Shown here one piece after another: positions 50,467 through 55,138 of a stretch of 55,138 bases of DNA. The notes under the pieces were generated by a model, which worked only from the letters and a program-made list of their open reading frames with translations, had not been told where the DNA came from and ran no database searches. Location: the NCBI GenBank assembly GCA_041402125.1, contig JAWKSY010000024.1, positions 1 to 55,138 on the forward strand, given 5' to 3'. This DNA comes from JAWKSY01 sp041402125 (lineage in GTDB: Bacteria; Planctomycetota; GCA-002687715; DRQF01). The stretch's first letter is position 1. Each line of letters begins with the position of its first letter. The position numbers and the translations under genes are program-made.

Positions 50467-51747
50467 GTGGCCGCGCTCGTCCACCGTCTCCAGCACGGGC
50501 GACCCCGCGACCTCGCCGAGGTCTTCCAGGCCTTCGCCCCGCTGCTCGTCATCCCCTTCCTCGCCGCCCTCGGGCCCTGGCTGCGCCGGGGAGGCGACGC
50601 GCTCTCCGCCGCTCGCGCGGCCGATCGCGCCAGTGGCGGGGCCGAGCGGATCCTGACCGCGGCCGACGCCGAGGCCCGCGGCGAGCGCGGTCCCTTCCTG
50701 ACCCTCGTCGCCCGACAGGCCCGGGAGCGTCTCGCCACGCTCCCGCCGCACCGGAGCGCCTCGCGCTTCCGGACGCCGAGCCCCTGGCTCGCGCTTCTCG
50801 GACTCGGCCTCGCGCTGGCGCTCCTCTTCGTCCCCGCCGCGGGGCGAGGGCTCCTCGGCGAGCCCGATCCCTCGCGGGCGGCGAAGGATCTCGCCGCCGC
50901 CGGCGGGATCGGCGGGGAGGAAGGCGACACGGAGGGGGCCCCGAAGGCCGACGGCTTCGGCGCGAAGGTCCGCTTCGAGGCGGAGACCGACGCGCGGCTC
51001 TACGCGCTCGGGCAGGAGATCAACCTGACGCTCCGGCTCGCGCCGGGAGAGCCGATGCCCGACGGCGTGCGGCTCGAGACGGTGCTCATCCTCGACGGGA
51101 CGACGCGGCTGCCGCTCGAACTCGACTGGACGCTCCCCACCTCTCCGGGCGAGGAGCTGACGGCGACGGTCCCCCTGCGCGATCGCCTGAAGGAGGTCGG
51201 CAAGTACGAGCGGGGCATCCTCACGATCGAGTCCTACGCCTGGCCGCGCGAGGATCGCCCCGACCTGCGGGGGAAGGCGGAGGCGAATCGCGTCATCATC
51301 CAGATCTCCGAGAACCAGGAGACGGCGCGGACCCGCACGCCGCAGTCGGCGAAGAAGGAGAAGCGTCCCGACCGGCAGCCGAAGCCGGAGAAGAAGAAGG
51401 ACGAGCGGCCGGACGAGGCGCCCCAGAAGAAGCAGCCCCGCCCCGACCCCGAGCGTCCCGGTGACCAGCGCGGAGCGCCGCCGCCGCCGAAGGACATCGA
51501 GGCGAAGAAGCACGCGCTCGAGCCGCTCTTCTCGGGCGACCAGACGAAGAAGCGGGAGAAGCGCGTCTACGATCGCGAGGAGATCCCCGCGCGACCCGAC
51601 GATCCGCCGCCGACGGCCGGAGCGCGCGAGCGCGGCTACCGTCCGGCGCCCGAGGTCGAGATCCTGAAGGGCGACGTGCCGCCCCGCGACCGCGCGCGCG
51701 TGCGGCGCTACTTCGACCGCCTCCGGCCGGGCGGCGGGGAGAAATGA
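50467..51747 (+). CDS. Membrane-bound hypothetical protein with charged Lys/Pro/Glu-rich tail
   Basis: 426 residues from GTG 50467. Two hydrophobic helices lie at the front (VFQAFAPLLVIPFLAALGPWL and PWLALLGLGLALALLF). A beta-type soluble domain follows (about residues 165-280: INLTLRLAPGEPMP, LETVLILDGTTRLPLELDW). Then come about 110 residues rich in Lys, Pro, Glu and Arg. The helix LVASLDLVFLAAPVAALVH just upstream is in frame but has no start codon, so the real start is probably near 50337 with a frameshift near 50400. It overlaps the DUF58 gene by 4 bp. I do not recognise a family. Confidence 0.7.
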   Translation: MAALVHRLQHGRPRDLAEVFQAFAPLLVIPFLAALGPWLRRGGDALSAARAADRASGGAERILTAADAEARGERGPFLTLVARQARERLATLPPHRSASRFRTPSPWLALLGLGLALALLFVPAAGRGLLGEPDPSRAAKDLAAAGGIGGEEGDTEGAPKADGFGAKVRFEAETDARLYALGQEINLTLRLAPGEPMPDGVRLETVLILDGTTRLPLELDWTLPTSPGEELTATVPLRDRLKEVGKYERGILTIESYAWPREDRPDLRGKAEANRVIIQISENQETARTRTPQSAKKEKRPDRQPKPEKKKDERPDEAPQKKQPRPDPERPGDQRGAPPPPKDIEAKKHALEPLFSGDQTKKREKRVYDREEIPARPDDPPPTAGARERGYRPAPEVEILKGDVPPRDRARVRRYFDRLRPGGGEK

Positions 51748-52643
51748 CCGGGATCGCGGGGGAAGGGCTCCTCGATCCCGCCTTCATGGCGCGGCTGGAG
51801 CGGATCGAGCTCATCGCCCGTCGCCTCCAGACCGGTGAGGCCCGGGGCGACGTCACGACGCGCCGGCGCGGCCCGGGGTCGCTCTTCCGCGAGCACAAGA
51901 ACTACAGTCAGGGCGACGACGTCCGGTTCGTGGACTGGAACGTCTACTCGCGCCTGGGCGAGCTCCTCGTCAAGCAGTTCGACGCCGACGAGAACCTCGA
52001 TCTCACGCTCTACGTCGACGCCAGCGGCAGCATGGACTTCGGTCAGCGCCGCAAGCTCGACTTCGCGCTGCGCATCGCGGCGATCGTCGGCTACATCGGC
52101 CTCGCCCGGCAGGCCTCCGTGCGTCTGCTGTTCCTGCCGCGCCGGGCGGGGGAGGACGGCGGGGCGATCTTCTTCGGCAAGCGTCGGGTGCAGCCCTTCC
52201 TCACCGCGCTCGACGCCCGGCGCGAGGCGCGCGGGGGCACCGACTTCCTCCGCGAGTTCCGCGCCGCGGCGGGTTCTCGCCGCGGGCGCGGGCTGGCGAT
52301 CGTGATCTCGGACTTCTTCTCCGAGACCGGCTACGAGAAGGGGCTCGACTTCCTCCTCCACGCGGGCTATCGCGTGGGCGCCGTCCAGGTCCTCGACGTG
52401 CTGGACGCCCGCCCCGATCTCGACGGGCGGCTCCGGCTCGCCGACCTCGAATCGCCGCGCACCCTCGAGCGGATCGTCACCCGCCGGATGCTCGACGAGT
52501 ACGAGGCCGAGGTTCGGCGCTGGTGCGAGGGTCTCGCGCGCTTCTGCGGCCGCCGCGGCATCGCGCAGGTGAGTCTCGACACGGCCTGGGACTTCGACCG
52601 CGTGCTGCGCTCGCTGCTCGCGGGCGGGGGCTTCGCGCGATGA
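51744..52643 (+). CDS. DUF58 (von Willebrand-like) domain protein
   Basis: A 299-residue protein with the DUF58 core (YSQGDDVRFVDWNVYSRLGEL) and a MIDAS-type DxSxS motif in YVDASGSMDF. DUF58 proteins usually work with MoxR ATPases and BatA/BatB-type membrane proteins in assembly or stress tolerance. Here a BatA-like gene follows with a 4-bp overlap, but no MoxR gene is seen in the window. The ATG overlaps the previous TGA. Confidence 0.93.
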   Translation: MTGIAGEGLLDPAFMARLERIELIARRLQTGEARGDVTTRRRGPGSLFREHKNYSQGDDVRFVDWNVYSRLGELLVKQFDADENLDLTLYVDASGSMDFGQRRKLDFALRIAAIVGYIGLARQASVRLLFLPRRAGEDGGAIFFGKRRVQPFLTALDARREARGGTDFLREFRAAAGSRRGRGLAIVISDFFSETGYEKGLDFLLHAGYRVGAVQVLDVLDARPDLDGRLRLADLESPRTLERIVTRRMLDEYEAEVRRWCEGLARFCGRRGIAQVSLDTAWDFDRVLRSLLAGGGFAR

Positions 52644-54628
52644 GCTTCCTCCGCCCCGAACTCCTGCCCTGGCTCTCGGCGCTCCTCGTCGTGCCGCTGC
52701 TCTACCTCGCGCGGCGGCGGGCCCGGCGCGTCGTGGTGCCGCATCTCTTCCTCTGGGAGCGCGTCCGGATCCGCGAGGGGCGGGTGAAGGCGCGCCGGAT
52801 CCGCGATCTCCTCGGCATCCTCTTCCAGATGCTGATCGGCGCGGCGCTCATCCTCGCCTGGGCCGGGCCGCAACGGGAGGACGAACTCGTCGAGGCGCCG
52901 CGGATCCTGGCCCTGCTCGACGTCTCCGCGCCGATGGCCCGCCGCGACGAGGACGGTCGGACGGCCTTCGAGCGGGCGCGGGCGCGCCTCCGGGGGGAGC
53001 TCGAGGGCCTCGCGGCGCGGGGTGAGGTCGGCCTCGTGCTCGTCGGCGAGGGGCTCCGCACGGTCTCGGCGCCCGGGCCCGACCGCGAGGCGATCCGGGC
53101 CGCGCTGGACGCGATCGTCCCGGACCTCGCGGGCCGGCTGGATCGGGAGGGGCTGGATCGCTGGGTCGCGGCGCGGCTCGCCGAGGGGCGTCCGACCGAG
53201 ATCCGGCTGTACTCGGTCGGAGCGGAGGGGGAGGCCGCGCCGCCGGGCGTGCTCTGGGTCCCGATCGAGGGACCGACGATGAACGCCGCGATCACGCGCG
53301 TCGAGCTCGGCCCCGGGGCGGAAGGGGAGGCGACGGTCCGCGTCGGCCTCCGCGCCCTCGGCGGCCGCTTCGAGGGTCACTTCCTGCTCCGCGACGAGAC
53401 CGGCGAGATCCTCCACGACGGCGCGGTCTCGCTCGACGACGGCGACACCGTCGAGCTCGGCGCGCCCGCCCCGCCGCCGGGGACCTGGGTGCGGGCCGAG
53501 ATCGAGCGCGACGAGGGACGCCCGGACGCGATGGCCTTCGACGACGCCGTCGATCTCCGCGTCGCGCCGCGGGCCGCGCTCCGCTGCGCCGTGGTCGCGA
53601 AGGACGCGCCGCCGCGGCTCCTCGACGCCCTGCTCGTCTGCGACGACCTGATCGACGCCCGCGCCGCGGTCCGTCTGCCGCCCGAGTCCTGGCGGCCGTC
53701 CGCGGCGGAGTACGACGTCGTCGTGCTCTGCGGCGTGGAGGAGGCTCGACCGCTCCCTCCCGGGCGCTACCTCCTCGTCGATTCGACCGCGCCGGGGCTC
53801 GGCCTCGCCTTCGAGGGGCGCGACCGCGACGTCGGCATCCTCCGTCAGGGAGGCCAGGGGCCCGTGCTCCGCGGCCTCGACCTGCGCAATCTCCGCCTCT
53901 CGGAGGCGCGTCGCGTCGCCGTCCGGCCGGACGGTCGGCGCGCCGGCGTCCGCGCGATTCTCGAGGGCACGACCGGCGCGCTCGTCAGCGCGGGCGAGAT
54001 CGACGGGGTCTCCTTCGTGCAGCTCGCCTTCGGGCTCGAGGAGGAGCGATCCTCCTTCGCGCTCCTCCCGGCCTTCCCGCTCTTCGTCAACGACGTCTTC
54101 GAGCACCTCGGGCGCGAGCGCCGCCGCCTCCTCCCGCCGGTCCTCGCCGCGGGCCGCTCCTTCCCGCTTCCCGTCGACCGCGGCCGCCCCGCGGCGAGAC
54201 CGGCGGTCGCGGGCGCGGAGGGCGCGGAAGGCGCGGAGGGCGAGCGGCCCGCCCCCACGGAAGGCGAGCCTCGCGCTCCGTCGGAGGTCCAGCGACCCGC
54301 TCCCGCGGCAGGCGAGCTTCCCGCTCCGGCGGAGGCGTCCTTCGTCCCGCTCGAGGCGGCCGGCGACGCCGGCCGCTGGCGGGCTCCCGATCCCGCCGGC
54401 CGCTGGGAGCTCGCGATCGGCGATCGCCGCGAGCTCGTCGGCGTCGCCCGCTTCGATGAGGCCCTCTCCGACGCCACGCGGGTCTGGCCCGCACCCGCGA
54501 CCACCCCGGCGCCGCCCGAACCGCTCCGGCACCCCCGCCAGCGCGACCTCACCTGGATCTTCCTCGCCGCCGCGCTCGGCGTCCTGCTGCTCGAGTGGTG
54601 GACCTACCACCGCGGCTGGTCGACCTGA
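52640..54628 (+). CDS. BatA-like membrane protein with degenerate vWA domain
   Basis: A 662-residue protein. The N-terminal BatA signature (FLRPELLPWLSALLVVPLLYL, ARRRARRVVVPHLFLW) has two helices. A vWA-like domain follows, in which the MIDAS reads LLDVSAPMA: the Asp and first Ser are present and the second Ser is replaced, so metal binding is doubtful. A long soluble part includes LFVNDVFEHL. A Pro/Ala/Glu-rich linker (about residues 525-570) precedes a C-terminal helix (WIFLAAALGVLLLEWW). The stop codon is part of a palindromic repeat. Confidence 0.85.
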   Translation: MSFLRPELLPWLSALLVVPLLYLARRRARRVVVPHLFLWERVRIREGRVKARRIRDLLGILFQMLIGAALILAWAGPQREDELVEAPRILALLDVSAPMARRDEDGRTAFERARARLRGELEGLAARGEVGLVLVGEGLRTVSAPGPDREAIRAALDAIVPDLAGRLDREGLDRWVAARLAEGRPTEIRLYSVGAEGEAAPPGVLWVPIEGPTMNAAITRVELGPGAEGEATVRVGLRALGGRFEGHFLLRDETGEILHDGAVSLDDGDTVELGAPAPPPGTWVRAEIERDEGRPDAMAFDDAVDLRVAPRAALRCAVVAKDAPPRLLDALLVCDDLIDARAAVRLPPESWRPSAAEYDVVVLCGVEEARPLPPGRYLLVDSTAPGLGLAFEGRDRDVGILRQGGQGPVLRGLDLRNLRLSEARRVAVRPDGRRAGVRAILEGTTGALVSAGEIDGVSFVQLAFGLEEERSSFALLPAFPLFVNDVFEHLGRERRRLLPPVLAAGRSFPLPVDRGRPAARPAVAGAEGAEGAEGERPAPTEGEPRAPSEVQRPAPAAGELPAPAEASFVPLEAAGDAGRWRAPDPAGRWELAIGDRRELVGVARFDEALSDATRVWPAPATTPAPPEPLRHPRQRDLTWIFLAAALGVLLLEWWTYHRGWST

Positions 54629-54657
54629 ATAAATGGGGTCAGACCCCCTTTATTCAG
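54625..54657. repeat. REP-like palindrome A, starting on the stop codon
   Basis: CTGAATAAA (54625-54633) pairs with TTTATTCAG (54649-54657). The inner GGGGTC and GACCCC pair around a central A, with one mismatch between the two blocks. The TGA of the upstream gene is 54626-54628, inside the left arm. Confidence 0.85.
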
Positions 54658-54670
54658 AATGGGCCCGAAA

Positions 54671-54703
54671 ATGAATAAATCGGGTCTGACCCGATTTATT
54701 CAT
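54671..54703. repeat. REP-like palindrome B
   Basis: A perfect 33-bp palindrome: 16-bp arms around a central T at 54687. The left arm begins ATGAATAAATCGGGTC. It shares GAATAAAT and GGGTC with palindrome A, 13 bp away, so the two form a tandem pair. Confidence 0.9.
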
Positions 54704-54798
54704 CCGCGCGAGGGGGGGGAGGGGCGCACCTTCTGTCCGTCCCCCGGGCTCGTTAGATTGCGCCATCCGAAAGAGAAGCCGGCCTCACCGACGCGCCG

Positions 54799-54809
54799 TT
54801 TTTTTTTTT
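54799..54809 (+). other. T11 homopolymer just before guaB
   Basis: Eleven consecutive T (54799-54809) lie 10 bp before the guaB start in a very GC-rich genome. They occupy the place where a promoter -10 or RBS would be, and no clear RBS is visible. Confidence 0.8.
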
Positions 54810-54819
54810 GGATCCAGCG

Positions 54820-55138
54820 ATGCGAGACCTTCGCGAAGGCATCACCTACGACGATGTCCTCCTGACGCCTCGGCACTCCGAGGTTCTCCCCTCCGAGATC
54901 GACACGAGATCCCGCGCCTCGCGGAACAACGAGGTGAAGATCCCGATCCTTTCCGCCGCGATGGACACCGTCACGGAGTCCGAGCTGGCGATCGCCCTCG
55001 CCCAGGAAGGCGGCCTCGGGATCATCCACAAGAACCTCGACGTCGAGGGCCAGGTCCGCGAGGTGGACAAGGTCAAGCGCTCGGCGAACGGCATCATCCT
55101 CGATCCCGTCACGCTGCCGCCGGACCTCTCGGTCGGCG
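54820..55138 (+). CDS. guaB: IMP dehydrogenase, N-terminal part
   Basis: The first 106 codons of GuaB, which oxidises IMP to XMP in guanine nucleotide synthesis. Family hallmarks are LREGITYDDVLLTP, SEVLPSEIDTRSRASRN, IPILSAAMDTVTES, GGLGIIHKNLDVEGQ and VDKVKRSANG, leading into the CBS-domain region. The frame is intact to the window edge. The ATG at 54820 fits the usual start. The catalytic Cys loop is outside the window. Confidence 0.96.
   Translation, partial: MRDLREGITYDDVLLTPRHSEVLPSEIDTRSRASRNNEVKIPILSAAMDTVTESELAIALAQEGGLGIIHKNLDVEGQVREVDKVKRSANGIILDPVTLPPDLSVG

Noticed and set aside
52367..54610. 747-codon minus-strand frame opposite batA
   Set aside because: It is Arg/Glu/Gly-rich antisense of a gene with clear BatA features.
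54625..54703. Palindromes as a simple rho-independent terminator of batA
   Set aside because: They could serve that role, but the paired, AT-flanked 33-bp layout with shared cores fits a repeat family better, and no T-run follows.

Overview
The window is 55 kb of very GC-rich bacterial chromosome. The sequence contains no tRNA, rRNA, CRISPR array, prophage or complete transposon. Several traits point to Planctomycetota: a zinc-ribbon plus DUF4190 membrane protein, a secreted parallel beta-helix protein, an FG-GAP/VCBS surface protein, an ECF sigma factor directly upstream of a Ser/Thr kinase, a redoxin fused to cytochrome c and copper-monooxygenase domains, and a DUF58/BatA pair. Myxococcota or a related deep lineage is the main alternative. 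I rate the phylum call as moderate because no marker gene was compared.

Layout. 0-9 kb: end of a GGDEF protein, a zinc-ribbon protein, a broken membrane protein (-), lepA and hemW overlapping by 4 bp, a secreted beta-helix protein, and ychF (-). 9-20 kb: redoxin/cytochrome/copper protein, a YihY/BrkB membrane protein (-), a membrane-anchored Ser/Thr kinase overlapping a methyltransferase, a GlcG-like protein (-) divergent from panC, an MBL-fold hydrolase (-), and a broken sulfatase-superfamily protein. 20-32 kb: a probable light and photo-oxidative stress block. It holds a CarH/LitR-type B12 photoreceptor (-), a two-FAS1-domain protein, a seven-gene translationally coupled operon (SRPBCC, FAD amine oxidase, DUF1365, cyclopropane synthase, DUF2878, DUF1295, second cyclopropane-synthase-like methyltransferase), and a class II photolyase with an AlkA-type glycosylase (-). 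32-40 kb: pstS-pstC-pstA-pstB-phoU behind a possible Pho box; PstC and PstA carry unusually large extracytoplasmic domains. 39-41 kb: a marR-doxX-pirin unit (-). 41-43 kb: a low-molecular-weight phosphatase with a fructosamine-kinase-type deglycation enzyme. 43-50 kb: HEAT protein (-), sigma factor and decayed kinase, FG-GAP protein and a two-gene ABC exporter (-). 50-55 kb: three coupled BatA/DUF58-type genes and the start of guaB.

Two window-wide patterns stand out. First, a family of 147-164 bp intergenic repeats (three copies) and two sets of REP-like palindromes all begin on, or within a few bases of, the stop codon of the upstream gene. Second, many genes that should be intact (ychF, panC, pstS, photolyase and others) are interrupted by one or two single-base frameshifts, while their neighbours are perfect. 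For ychF and panC, undoing the shifts restores exactly the expected family length, so most of these breaks look like indel errors in the assembly. The membrane protein at 1-2.5 kb, the sulfatase at 18-19.9 kb and the kinase at 44.6-46.7 kb carry many more breaks and may be real pseudogenes.
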